Origin: Amoebophrya sp. AT5.2
Lineage: Eukaryota > Sar > Dinophyceae > Syndiniales > Amoebophryaceae
DNA: 25,373 nt
Assembly (NCBI GenBank): GCA_005223375.1
Contig: RXOD01004244.1
Location: forward strand, 1-25,373
Reading direction: 5' to 3'
Within the stretch, counting starts at the first letter, position 1, and every line of letters begins with the position of its first letter. Shown one piece after another: positions 21,001 to 25,373 of this stretch. Position numbers and translations under genes: made by a program. A model generated the notes under the pieces. That model was given only the letters and a program-made list of their open reading frames with translations. It was not told the origin of the DNA and ran no database searches.

Positions 21001-23009
21001 ATCATCTGCGCGGCGCAATGTCGCTGATTCTTTTGCGCCAAGTTAGGAAGCATTTGCGCCAGTAACAACTTCTCGACGAATGCCGGATACGCGAACGGGT
21101 CCCAAGCAAACCGCTCGCGCGCAGAGCGTGCGACCCCCCCTTCGATCTCGATTCGCTCGCGCACTTTCCTGAACTCGCGCAGAAAGAAAGTGGCCCACTG
21201 GGTGTCTTCCTCGTCTGCGTCGCCGGCGCCTCTCGTGCCGCGGCTTTTCGCTTCACTCCACGCAGCGCGCAGCGCATGTGCAGGCGACACTCGGCTGACG
21301 ATCGGCCACGGCTCCTCTGCTCGCTCAGCCAGCGCCTCGTCGTCATCCAAATCCAAATAAACATAGCAGCCCTGCTCACCCTCCGCGAAGCACCCCCCTG
21401 CACCACCGACCGCATCGTGCGCAAAATCGGCCACGTTCGGCGAGCAGAGCAGGCACAACATTTCGGAGAGGAATCCCCGCGATTCATCATCCACTTTCCC
21501 AGCTCGTGGCGCCCCGGTGGGGACTGTTTCTTCCACGCAATCGACATCCTGGATCGCGAACGCAGCGAATTCCAGCGTCTTCGACACCTTGTCGCGCGAA
21601 TTCATCGCCAGACTCTTGTTCTTACTCACTGGGGGAAGGAGTTGCGTCGGAAAGCTCAGCAAGGCCAAGAGCCGCTTCGGGGTGAAAAGCGGCGGCGGGG
21701 GCGGCCGTAGATCGAGGCCGTCTGCTGAAGATAGCCCGCGGTCCGAAACTTCATCGCCATCATCCTCGGCGGGTGGCGGCGGGGTGGCGCCGAAAAACGC
21801 GACGGACCTGCCCACGTTTGTGCCCGGCGTCGACAGTCCGGAACGCGGTCCGTATCGCTCTCGCAAATGCCGCAGCATCGCTGCGGCATGGGCCACGGAG
21901 AGAGCGGCCGCATTCCCTGACACGGCAGCTTGGCCCGAATTGACCGCGGAGAAGAGCCGACACGCCATCTGCCGCTCCATTTCGTTCGCCAGAAAGTCGA
22001 CACCTGCAGCGCTCGCAGTCGATATTGTCGAAGAGCTCGGGGTCGGGACCCCCAGGCGGAGCTGCGAATCAAGATGGTCCAGCAAAAAGTAGCAGCTGCT
22101 GGAAGTGAAGCCGGCATCTGCGAAGGCAGTCCAATTTAGGCAACTTGTGACCACCTCGTTCCGCTGCAAAGCGATTTTCAGATGGGACACGGTTCCGGCC
22201 AAGTTCGTCCATACGCGAAAGTCCGGCAGATAGGGCGAGCGAGCTTTAGCCAGCCTCTGGATCTTCTGCTGTTCGTCTGGGCCGCCAAGGCTGGCGCCAG
22301 TGATAACTGCGGCCCGACCATACCTCTGCTGGATGAGAGTCCCCAAGTCCGTGCCTGCTGCCGCTACCGCTGCTTTCCACAACGCTGCCAAGACAAAATG
22401 CGGAAACGCCCACCGAACCGTCACAGTCTCCAGCGTCGACCAAACTTCGCTGAGATCTACTGGCGGAGCAGGACCGGAAGCGGGACCAGCGCCATTTGAT
22501 TGGGAAAAACACGCCTCGGATGTCCTCCGCAGATATATGCTCGCGATTAGCCTCGCCAAGCCCTCGACCAGAAACGTCCGTAGTTGCTTCGCGGCCGTCC
22601 GCTTATTGGTTGCGCGCGTCTTCAGCCCACTCGAAAACGGCCGCGACAGTTCATCGCGAATGTGCTTCAAGGCCGCCCGCTTCTCGGCGCGGCGGTTTCG
22701 CGTCGTGGGAGTCAGATCCCCGACATGGTCGGCGGGCATTGCGTCGGGCGAAGTGGCTGCCTGTCTTTGTTCGTGCTGCTCCCCATCCGAGGCGTCGTCT
22801 GCCGCATCGTCCCCGGCAAGCCTGCGGCGTTCGCGGATCCAATCGCGAAACGGATTATCGTACCCGTCTCCATCAACGAAACGAGCAGCGACCTCCTTCT
22901 GACCGAGCAATGCGGAATCGAATTCGTTCGTGTAAGCCACGTGCGCGAGAGTGATGAGTTCGCGTAGGGGCACCACCGCCGCCACAGAATCGTCCGCCAT
23001 GAGGGGCAT
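6054..23009 (-). CDS. Giant tandem DExH/DEAH-box helicase with N-terminal exonuclease-like domain
   Basis: A single uninterrupted frame of 5651 codons (about 600 kDa by rough estimate) runs from ATG 23009 to TAG 6054. The frame is open to 23093, but those first 28 codons contain no ATG. Order of parts: a unique N-terminal region with a basic patch and, near 830-1045, Ser/Asp/Arg-rich low complexity; a CxxCxxC motif shortly before a DEDD exonuclease-like fold (about 1215-1440); helicase cassette 1 (Walker A 1669-1677, DEIH 1917, SAT 1951, QRAGRTGR 2608) and an HA2-like region near 2640-3000 interrupted by a Gly/Lys run; a long unrecognised linker with a strong Arg/Lys cluster (about 3700-3735, likely nuclear targeting) and an acidic stretch (3857-3905); cassette 2 (Walker A 3968-3976, DEAH 4128, SAT 4162, QRKGRLGR 4457); a helical HA2-like region (about 4685-4810); and a unique C-terminus. 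Known DEAH proteins use ATP to translocate on RNA. Two such motors in one chain is unusual. The substrate is unknown. Confidence 0.93.
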   Translation of the reverse strand: MPLMADDSVAAVVPLRELITLAHVAYTNEFDSALLGQKEVAARFVDGDGYDNPFRDWIRERRRLAGDDAADDASDGEQHEQRQAATSPDAMPADHVGDLTPTTRNRRAEKRAALKHIRDELSRPFSSGLKTRATNKRTAAKQLRTFLVEGLARLIASIYLRRTSEACFSQSNGAGPASGPAPPVDLSEVWSTLETVTVRWAFPHFVLAALWKAAVAAAGTDLGTLIQQRYGRAAVITGASLGGPDEQQKIQRLAKARSPYLPDFRVWTNLAGTVSHLKIALQRNEVVTSCLNWTAFADAGFTSSSCYFLLDHLDSQLRLGVPTPSSSTISTASAAGVDFLANEMERQMACRLFSAVNSGQAAVSGNAAALSVAHAAAMLRHLRERYGPRSGLSTPGTNVGRSVAFFGATPPPPAEDDGDEVSDRGLSSADGLDLRPPPPPLFTPKRLLALLSFPTQLLPPVSKNKSLAMNSRDKVSKTLEFAAFAIQDVDCVEETVPTGAPRAGKVDDESRGFLSEMLCLLCSPNVADFAHDAVGGAGGCFAEGEQGCYVYLDLDDDEALAERAEEPWPIVSRVSPAHALRAAWSEAKSRGTRGAGDADEEDTQWATFFLREFRKVRERIEIEGGVARSARERFAWDPFAYPAFVEKLLLAQMLPNLAQKNQRHCAAQMIANHLAVPEKARNICALLLRRHGRPDAAQADGLGDEAPADRIDDGGAGATLGDESAPGGVVGGPLSLRQKAEDATFLQNFLEYLHEKTATSFHDAQDSVEQQSALVDVEELQRQIFGADKQHFAVLGQELWRGLNIASNCSNEEAGCAAGPSTSCPATSSSEPEPDEAARLDISEHDHEDELELPTVGVVAAADADEERSFLPGAGSANANQESALNSSLVSSSSSSRSPDRPRRRAASTSSSDDDTAEQPALDPGSISFADLAQSAAARSGAVAATETEASGSAAAARDAHTATSAADLSMASSSSPSDDGPRRRRYSTPSSSSGVSDASSGCIDESEYGSDDLRDIDRNRRAAAAEWTCFLDNNIIINFDSCRVHDQPGPGELRGGQGEQASRCRASSHYESEDAASCAERDDALADYNFSRPLLLSLPPRDGDAACWGISTAPNAERTHSEFQCARRWEPNSFYVPNVVISTSFADHATRASSGRQSLLDESSVGDSAAAADGSRSCQPEPPRSCVTCHYCASSVELDKVATEMLESEERVLAEGGISIASVFMLPQLVFELSKPRVWDLVSPHVEPLVGTICVRMGTRILFFDVEALQWTLQKSREPDETASEMIAECARRLRKLLVDGHASRLSLFFGFDAKQWLLLKSFLELGGNGRNGSSGLDSGSFGGNNDAMKMIIRNFVDVQAVVQRLLAPANDEKPAQAAGPSARLGDVVRNFGLRDFPLDEHGRFSLGRSHQRGAHSTSPASQLQPPAPPFVHYCAERCYILEAVLCTCLRMERLCSPAPAPPSDPTTTPQYENGKRNLLADCMHDLNLSTCYDGLLNKRGKYSSRKRPKSVSKPWEQTASTDAAKVCAQLASLAAPLEIGGNSNYRGINTLEEWNEFCRVLEGRIVDQVSSCDDLAEIFRKDAQAQASKLVAQTMHAPTTGAANGSCSPSSSTSCGASDQQTEGTETVATTGVEKMANGDSGTLSIERCRAELVAHVGANSVSCVLGATGSGKSTKLPQYLYDERVQFREIEVPAPSGGAGEGASYPQQHQTTRANKTVHPRKRDFHCLVVQPRRHAAEALAGEMRRQMLEKYATSDKKIHKKVVGYRFGNKSDFSFSRTSILFTTYGFFWEELVGVLPTLLPKCNSWPSGGGAEESENGDTQHASAFFSAGGDNSAADGETTSDEDGSDAEGIAISRTTNSEELSVSGTQHLPQDSDESEQRDPSAPRPRTRSANNLTREKLKQIVPYTHIILDEIHEHSIVSWLVLYALQRIFPILVYLDVKIVMMSATMEPGCLLSFLVSSGRVQKELVGRYNAAAGLQEFLKLAREKYGPDEQESEMSVLLRGEDGREEYVAGSAGKAEMGAEADARANDAQDESVARLPSIPEHQMGECDDIAAGAAPSGPPEEDEQASFLTANTSVDASRLGHEVEVPSQAGEILLGSASGQQDYEYDKPETMPVGLIRALRNCGDRANLARLVFHIPGERPYPVETMYLDDEVLTDLFPGLLSPCEKDKGQGSEDDWKPTVCSLNGLYTILAREVEAAVAAQAGGEADDLEIVELLASTRLGLGVGGAAAASGLAGLSGQGSLAWLPPCDEEHNAEGACALPLDEDAVMENGGGGQSPPPGESSFLGRGGGSIEDSVNSSLYRHSVVRAQAWVKQLQVVCQDLLPQVLEELIRENILGAVEKQQHSNILVLLPGVPTIKDLEERLQRPLGKASGSSHSGGASGGGRQKRTSILELHGYKVIRLAREILDAEEFVSRGQHSKSSSTSSHGALPGCGLIEVPLVSVEELLQAGEELLGSAPTRDGANSPAWSCPRPLLESPSGDVLLRSSWRVVPLGAKLKNVEEFRRTLEESETLRPDLNISCSPHQSEVFTLQFQQQRCIFLATTIAQTSLTLPDCGVVIDSGLHKTLLPPANPASTVSTPSTAPQLSTAWISRATAEQRAGRTGRTCCGVVIRVFPRWIHDSLPPTEGGVSQCPAVLRGGGNVGRGGGALLLAGCSTTAPSLPVEQVSQRTVAQLLHLYEKCGLACASFPKMVRLALPGIAWPETGATQLLEEHTRMGFAARCVKGLPGLARERTPEEESAAPSADDDEDERDETDCDDKPCNEIPPPARAGEDGPANEQPPQNDFQALPRSDWVRALPVDARYAPLVFCGYHLGALVDVILIVATMDATREGILRSQTAAEFFAQTHAAPHCDALTNWSALLCSLELWRDHSRGGGGKGSRGGKKGRGKGTDDGGSGTGGRDKAREDFFQRRSCGYKAIFNGPQLYLVVQKIEHIARNLSRHLLQQGPPDTHASGQRDALQELLQLCESGELDTDRFLHLFSGDAQSKFPKVLGPLFASQAGSAFLLGRSAFTASQIQSRIESFLPQDRPTDAENVFCVCDAAESLPKQAKWVSNATQEKQAGALMKVERWRRDGKLESRAGFAASSWELGRPTPTLSSESADAFCGKSSNLWIDLQLAHAAAGAGNDLVKQIESIAKVLKSSPSLSELLLLQPSSSLTEERSRSRSGLSFMSRPLDRCVGSLEQQRGPDGCDRGAVRDSGVASVGKYTSGTRSIDLRFGSNEEQDRNALQSFSRQPEAGPSSSLKVGNFQLLHARDVDFMWHSGNHSRIVGREAPYSGKKEMEVPVDSYSKAQTGKQCALGVRQLGSDSMLFEPVLFQHDEKTGEHEQSGSCSLRLSCTSSVPASANETAQEHGGWLAAVAVGVSFFKNRFTCRDAAVLAFERSAALLFLARWTSDLDAALTSGTRHAIERYTLQQAARDIWAAISGTSSEVSFSEFFPPPAATARAPTHPEHFGAAAAAANTCTDRSTVSLYVWQELQKNATSADSTTAGGCASPSATPTQPAQRIIGMRIRGQDCFFRRSCLALDDFTELNRVRESWNFLDGYPCPSASSVQIKSADAARDCVRDFYERVVGGALQGAAGRNENDLRKASPRDLRSGYLFQVPLLYEGADRLYKPGPLRMFDVRSLSDSAHNSHSRLCTDLFSRTTACGPVSRSPAEPEAARVWKTFVAAARSDANLLRRFADKFDVASERIRQKEERKRAQIGDRSRKRSKTRRSGEAKREASEALCDFASALRDAAADAQRGVANRCDNLAELALQSDAVLQLVLYVLKHHVLAPVPSEVSVLGHESQATTTSGACVIGGSTDTSATPSKPGSSVAVLYLPPLANALGLFEGGNQWDPQGVLNDDTLEEAEQNDSDSSSDDCASSSSEDHSGSEDGNSDRNERHCRRRRPYDDRAANFWPSLYTAHQLDSFELRASLERAHRNMTKSELAVAKRSPKITAKVSRNRVVLIHAQTGTGKSTCVPLQIAYDAIIGKQQVARIAVIEPRRETCKTLYNRARHWCEAEAGAGALSEECPFAYRIKDDIATDRDKTAPVVYMTPEYFYRCVDNSAAHRQQRGSMLPAQPQQPQAVGLSRTASASSASQQSATAPAMPPRQSWTNQMSLRDFTHIILDEAHERDEKSDLLFSHLKAQLSRPEFARTRLVLMSATPDTDELLRFFKPLLFVRSGAVEVDEKEHDGPQRRDSGLMGASPATPAVTRRQKSGHGIIIVKGKTPHLVESLPSQTLLQDYVAWSETDVTARKKKKSKIDTATAMQQIIEGGGSSRLAHALDVYFHHFPPLLRWLLGADGPIWRERVGGGSNNTATKGTRHLSRVQQMGGKILVFLPGDAEIRQCYNALVASSPFLRRARGLKEELQQDLNIEIRVSEIHGQLGHRNALACNELVEAGCLHILLSTNVCETGLTIQKLFCVIDTGMQKKENLHLLGRQRQLMREWAQPSQCTQRKGRLGRVCPGLYIPVYPACVGAAEEVVPRLVVVAEDDIDKTAAYTSAHVIGEDGGEGDGMAQCTDADRLRAHAHPRQEPPADGEIWWNEADLRSAILRAAAQRQTTLENLDELQSALERTSTSSSSSSASASGRTAFVGGSERENGRGGESSLFLQHVVAVGRIDPVLQWRWSGWVESAGRWQVDDVTGADILPPANGNITPPSFAGSVASLRDDVLAGMRRTTGGAGQVVEHLIKDLIAKNLLKTAEAVEHRDDAAAAVSLYEAAQRDARAYLRDADAVTVTDSKESENAAPATRKDETTTITNYTAQLRKCSLVPTFFGLCVQRLGCDNLLIAELVMKSCFLDMAVDGVIVGGILEALTHTCDVDAYGVLPGKVDADFFESKPSVEAFVHAGSAKRLRSELDGRREEPRIVCSQDRLFSSEVLDVRAVVLQMLQDRSFARMPPRERRNFEFHESKRIDRVALRQVLDAITRLGRSLLHVIGFPTEEGATAAAGGTQARGAAQTRVANTTATSTGGTVTPTVAVAGAGGASAVSEDETLGGGAGAHGAEQHAASADGTKAMKQLDNSTEMEAVLQRRLQRSVSEASVTSRGTTGTTNRNDAKSNASARLATEKTKRQVLAISRLEPNALGLSSASGSRQKFGGYTLHDPPVLIQLMTSVFAGESGGLLIGWNGVENTSSPTNEDWRGEFSEDFPSDGTVVAPFLPEEGLRPDSAPVASAQDAVVKFAHFLSETNNSRSYDKRNPPTQEQQRPICNSADGGKLKLGFVPQQALPFCHRLAFPCEVLMRLQQFATTKMDAPRGPPLLCWSGTKFRIADSRSTAKVANRSMRSCGRSADLVSWRTSLRSGVGGGLLQAAQTTWKARFDWNSPLAHIIDVDVGEHVDHDGEGRADVYRSHDEQNVLFCVSPTLRQLAGGKLHVSGASLLPSDTAKLAWLIAAGKFGDHAEDLVVLVKEVRAGASSENNAAEPGSPGKIKDHQEQQVFGFVWSSDEHDAVNGQLLLLLTLPEPVWLLRRALEYRKYLCELKNGAGHHHFKESKKALLEAFQDLGTPLSQSPENKKMETEDQKDPPRGSHSNSFPRLQRLAVVMGSEKWKPKQSKTQHLHRSGTTSAGAHDQGHRKSCLTTTDIPAASRRDDGADLDSSAESDDECNDFCAMADRSDDWWGNRSNLQKVLSSGKVRGSRKWIDVRIRK
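8377..8408. repeat. Perfect 16-bp tandem duplication inside the giant ORF
   Basis: Two adjacent copies of aacaaacgatcctggg lie at 8377-8392 and 8393-8408. The unit is not a multiple of three, so the two copies are read in different frames, giving PRIVC then SQDRLF in the protein. The reading frame is open on both sides. Confidence 0.95.
9585..11132 (-). other. DEAH helicase cassette 2, more compact
   Basis: Motifs in order, by residue: I AQTGTGKST (3968-3976), Ia EPRR (about 3995), Ib MTPE instead of MTDG, II DEAHER (4128), III SAT (4162), IV ILVFLPG (4335), V LLSTNVCETGLTI (about 4405) and VI QRKGRLGR (4457). All core motifs are present. Spacing is nearer to ordinary DEAH helicases except for a Gln/Ser/Ala insert of about 40 residues before DEAH. 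Its motifs differ from cassette 1 (DEAH against DEIH, TGTGKST against TGSGKST, CETGLTI against AQTSLTL). Confidence 0.9.
15135..18032 (-). other. DExH helicase cassette 1 with large insertions
   Basis: Motifs in order, by residue: I GATGSGKST (1669), Ia QPRR (about 1729), Ib TTYG in place of the usual TDG, II DEIH (1917-1920), III SAT (1951), IV ILVLLPG (2357), V FLATTIAQTSLTL (about 2550) and VI QRAGRTGR (2608). All ATP-contact motifs are intact, so ATPase activity is likely. DEIH with a following HA2-type region places it in the DEAH/RHA family (DHX36/DHX57-like spelling) and not Ski2/Brr2. About 100 extra acidic residues sit between Ib and II, and roughly 400 residues separate III from IV, far more than usual in the family. 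Confidence 0.9.
18690..19367 (-). other. DEDD 3'-5' exonuclease-like domain (mut-7/EXD3 type), probably inactive
   Basis: Within the giant protein, about residues 1215-1440 follow the order of the EXD3/mut-7 exonuclease fold. A strand ending RILFFDVEAL matches the family's VFLLDxxAL strand. LFFGFDAKQWLLLK matches the GFxxxSDLxxL helix. NFVDVQAVVQRLL matches the DLQ helix. ARLGDVVRNFGL matches the GLxxLV helix. HYCAERCYILEAVL matches the final YAALDAYCLLE helix. The acidic residues that bind metal are mostly changed: the SD of the second motif reads QW, and the final Asp reads E or R. Only an early Asp (1241, in VWDLV) may remain, and the Glu that should follow it is Val. The match is a reading of pattern order, not an alignment score. 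An inactive, RNA-binding or scaffold role is inferred. Confidence 0.5.
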
Positions 23010-23889
23010 CAAGTCGGCTTCGGAGCAGCTGTCCCCTAAATAAACTAATGCATGAGCGTGTAGGTGCAGAAGTAAAAACAAGAGGAATTCCAAATCACCG
23101 AACTGCGTATAATATCAATGAGTGGACGAGGAGCTGGAATTGGAGTGGACCGATTTGTCTTGTCTTTTAATTGTACGGGAAAAATGCGCTTGTGTACACG
23201 GGGCTGCCTATCTTCGTGATGGTATGCTTCCAATACGCAGAAAGATAGTACGTCGCAGCTGCCGAGGTAATAAATTGTAATTCTGTGCATCTGCAACTGC
23301 ATCTCATTGTGCGTAGAAATGGAAAGAAGTGGATGTTGCTTTTCTTCTGGTTCTGCTGGTTCTGTAGTGATCAACACAAGCCGGTGCGTGTTGAACCACG
23401 TGTGGGTAGAGAGGTTTGCACGAGCACAATCATCGCTGATCATCTTCGACGTTCAAGAAAGGGGTGATCATCGACGCTCACGATAGGAAATTGGGCAACA
23501 TGATGCACGAACATGAAGGAGAGGAAACGTGCCGTGGGTGACCAACGCCAGACAGGGGGAACAGCAACTCTTTGGAAGCAACTGTCGGCGCATGGTGCCC
23601 GTGCTTTTTCAAATTCAATTCGTATGGGACTAAAGTCGTCGTGGTCGTCTCCGTCCGTCCCCCCCGAAGTATAAAATTGAAGACACGCTCGACGATATTG
23701 GTGTCTCTCTATGCTAAGCATGCATTGCTGCGAGATTACAGCGTCTTTCTCTTTGGTGTCTTTCTTTATCAACATCTTTCTTAGCAACGCACTCTGTGTC
23801 TGTTGCAAGATGAAATCAAAGAACTACTAGTACACGTGGATACACGACGGCCTGCGATTCTTGTTGATTCGCGGGCTTCGGTGAGCTCA
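23010..23889. other. Intergenic region upstream of the giant gene
   Basis: This AT-richer stretch holds the 3' UTR of the EXPERA-family gene and the 5' leader of the giant gene. The minus-strand frame 23443-23045 (132 codons, ATG start) has no recognisable domain and could be an upstream ORF or chance. A pyrimidine-poor TTTATTTAG just upstream of the giant gene's ATG (23041-23033) could serve as a cis- or trans-splice acceptor. Two partial copies of a gatcatc...cgacg sequence lie near 23439-23478. No RNA gene is seen. Confidence 0.5.
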
Positions 23890-25219
23890 TTACTGGCTCT
23901 TTTTTCTCGCCGCTGAAGAACGACTTCTCCCGTGCGCAAGACTTTGATGCCCATGGCGCTCGGCTTCGAGCCGCATATGTCGCCAAATCACGAGCATCGG
24001 CACGATCATCCAAGCGAGGCCACCGAGTACGGTCCCGGTGAAGAAGATGACGGGCTCTCCGTTAAACCAGTACTTTCCGTTGTCGTAGACGCCTGAGAGT
24101 AAATGGATCGCAGACCTCCATCGCGTGCCCATACCTAGTATGTACATGGAGCGACTGAGATAAAAAAAAAAAAATGGGTATGCGCAGGAGTCTACTTAGT
24201 ATGAATCCGCAACGCCTAGTAGGGCTAGGTGTAGCTCTCGCAAATGAGCGCGAGTCACAGAAAATGCCGACAAAGACAATGACAATGTATGAGAATGGTG
24301 CTGACCTGAAACGTAGTAGATGAAGCAGCCGCAAAGCTGGATGCCACTCACTGCCACATCGATGACGCCCCTACTCGGGCGCTTGTACAGATGCAAGAGG
24401 AAGGCAATGTAGCACAAAGGCACGTGAATGCACAGCTCGGCCCAGTACCTGAGGTTTGTTTCAAAGTTTGCCGTTCTCTTTCTCATTGACGAGCGGGGGA
24501 AAAAAATCAAGGCTTCTCTCCTTGTATATGAAAGGATCGTCATGAAGATTCATTTTCATTGTGATATAGACGTTTCACCTAATCCTACCGAAGATTAAAC
24601 GAAGCATATCAATATTCTTTCACGGGCGAAAAAGTTGGCGACGTAGGACACTTGGTTACACTGCGTCCAGCCCGGCTCGCATGTCGATGTCGAGCAGGTG
24701 CCTGGCGTCCAGCTTGTAGTAGATGACCCGCATTTTCGGCAGCACCGCGAAGAGGCCGCTGAGGGCGTCGAAGAAAAACGACCAGATCAGCGCATTCGAC
24801 AGGTGCCAGTGCATCACAAGGTTCTCCATGCGCTCTTCGTACAAGTTATTTGTGTCTTCGACGCCAGCAGCTCCTGCCGAGGGCCCGCCGTATCTCCCCG
24901 CAACGCGCTTGATTAGGAGAAAGGAAGCCGCGACCGCGGCCTGGACGGCCCAGAATGCGGGCGACGTGAGGAAGGCCTTCGTTCCATTGGCGCCCGCCAT
25001 GTCGTCAAGCAGGCTTTTGTCGGCGCCGAACCCGAGCTCCCTGGAAAAATCCATGCTCTCCACGGGGTAAAATATCGCCAAAGGCAGACACGCGGCGTAA
25101 AAGAACCACGGGAGGAGCCAGGCGAGCGCGGGCAAGCTGGAGGGTGCTGCCGCCGGAGGTTTCAACTTGCGTCCGAGAGTCTGATGGCGCCGCGCGGACG
25201 CTCCTGGACTGCGAGACAT
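23890..25219 (-). CDS. EXPERA-family (emopamil-binding protein/sterol isomerase-like) ER membrane protein, three exons
   Basis: The model joins 25219-24660, 24448-24306 and 24092-23890 (906 nt, 301 residues, stop TAA), with phase 2 and phase 1 introns that both restore the frame. About six hydrophobic segments are visible: near 29-53, 88-106, 142-168, 188-208, 214-234 and 248-271. The last three follow the order of emopamil-binding protein (EBP): a Glu in YWAELCIHVP (E191), then VAVSGIQLCGCFIYYVS matching the VVSxGQxYGxxxYF segment, then GGLAWMIVPMLV matching the NALWxVLP segment (W262). EBP is the ER sterol delta8-delta7 isomerase; EXPERA also includes TMEM97 and TM6SF. The C-terminus ends KKSQ, a KKxx ER-retrieval signal. 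The expected IHxxxE catalytic pattern in the third segment reads IWSFFFD (145-151), so activity is doubtful. The N-terminus before residue 28 is basic and cytosolic-like. ATG 25219 is the first ATG in this frame. Confidence 0.75.
24093..24305 (-). other. Intron 2 of the EXPERA-family gene (phase 1)
   Basis: The donor is TTTCAG|GTCAGC and the acceptor is TTACTCTCAG|GCGTC; length 213 nt. A long T run on the minus strand (near 24174-24163) followed by ATCTCAG forms a second, stronger-looking acceptor upstream, but using it would put the last exon out of frame. Confidence 0.65.
24449..24659 (-). other. Intron 1 of the EXPERA-family gene (phase 2)
   Basis: The donor is GCAGT|GTAACC and the acceptor is AACCTCAG|GTACTGG; length 211 nt. 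The alternative donor two bases earlier (GCA|GTGTAA) gives the wrong phase. Reading on from the exon meets TAA within the donor. Confidence 0.7.
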
Positions 25220-25307
25220 TCTCTTTGAGCACACTGATGTGCCTGTGGGATCAGTGACACGTGAAGAACAAGATGGTAGTAAATGGTAAGGGATTTCAAC
25301 CTTTCAT

Positions 25308-25373
25308 TTACTATTTAGTATTGAATAAATACTAAATAATAAAGGCTGCAGTCAAATACTAAATAATAAATAC
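25308..25373. repeat. AT-rich palindrome and direct repeats at the right edge
   Basis: The 15-bp arm at 25308-25322 pairs with 25328-25342 with one mismatch across a 5-nt loop. The 17-mer aaatactaaataataaa occurs at 25327-25343 and again at 25354-25370 (27-nt period). It lies upstream of the EXPERA-family gene and continues off the window. It could be the end of a small inverted-repeat transposon, a satellite unit or a cruciform-forming spacer. Confidence 0.8.

Noticed and set aside
6054..23009. Brr2/Ski2-type tandem helicase
   Set aside because: Motif VI spells QRxGRxGR, HA2-like regions follow the cores and no Sec63 units are seen, so both cores fit the DEAH/RHA family.
23010..23093. Extending the giant protein start to 23093
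   Set aside because: The codon at 23093 is TTG and no ATG occurs before 23009, so 23009 is the first standard start.
23045..23443. 132-codon minus-strand frame upstream of the giant gene
   Set aside because: It has an ATG but no domain, lies in AT-richer spacer and overlaps the giant leader in another frame. It was kept only as a possible upstream ORF.
24093..24180. T-run acceptor for the last EXPERA exon
   Set aside because: It has the better pyrimidine tract, but joining there gives the wrong phase, whereas CTCAG|GCGTC keeps the EBP-like sequence in frame.

Overview
The window looks like nuclear DNA from a GC-rich unicellular eukaryote. Three things point to this. Two of the four genes I can model have short GT-AG introns (196-252 nt). 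Proteins are long, with low-complexity Ser/Asp/Ala/Gly runs. GC-rich coding blocks alternate with clearly more AT-rich intergenic DNA. All four genes lie on the minus strand, head to tail. That one-way order and the Trp/Cys-rich secreted protein fit an alveolate (dinoflagellate or relative), but this is inference and the lineage is not proven. I saw no tRNA, rRNA, CRISPR array, phage or bacterial operon signature. Layout from left to right, with each gene read right to left: (1) Positions 2528 to the left edge hold the 5' part of a large gene, at least 842 codons, open to the edge, with cysteine clusters and no recognised enzyme domain. (2) Positions 5433-3859 hold a four-exon gene for a 305-residue secreted protein with 14 cysteines after the signal peptide. 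All three introns join in phase. (3) Positions 23009-6054 hold one uninterrupted 5651-codon frame. It encodes a giant protein with an N-terminal region carrying a degenerate DEDD (mut-7/EXD3-like) 3'-5' exonuclease fold, followed by two separate complete DExH/DEAH-box RNA helicase cassettes in one chain. (4) Positions 25219-23890 hold a three-exon gene for a 301-residue multi-span ER membrane protein of the EXPERA family (emopamil-binding protein/sterol isomerase-like) ending in a KKxx dilysine motif. The right edge is an AT-rich palindromic and directly repeated sequence. No shared pathway among the four genes is evident. The most unusual element is the giant protein: a probably inactive exonuclease fold joined to two DEAH-family motors that differ from each other, encoded without introns while two neighbouring genes have them. 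Its likely role is nucleic-acid (RNA) remodelling or surveillance in a large complex, but the substrate cannot be read from sequence. The gene models rest on visible motifs, open frames and phase-consistent splice sites; no database search was possible.
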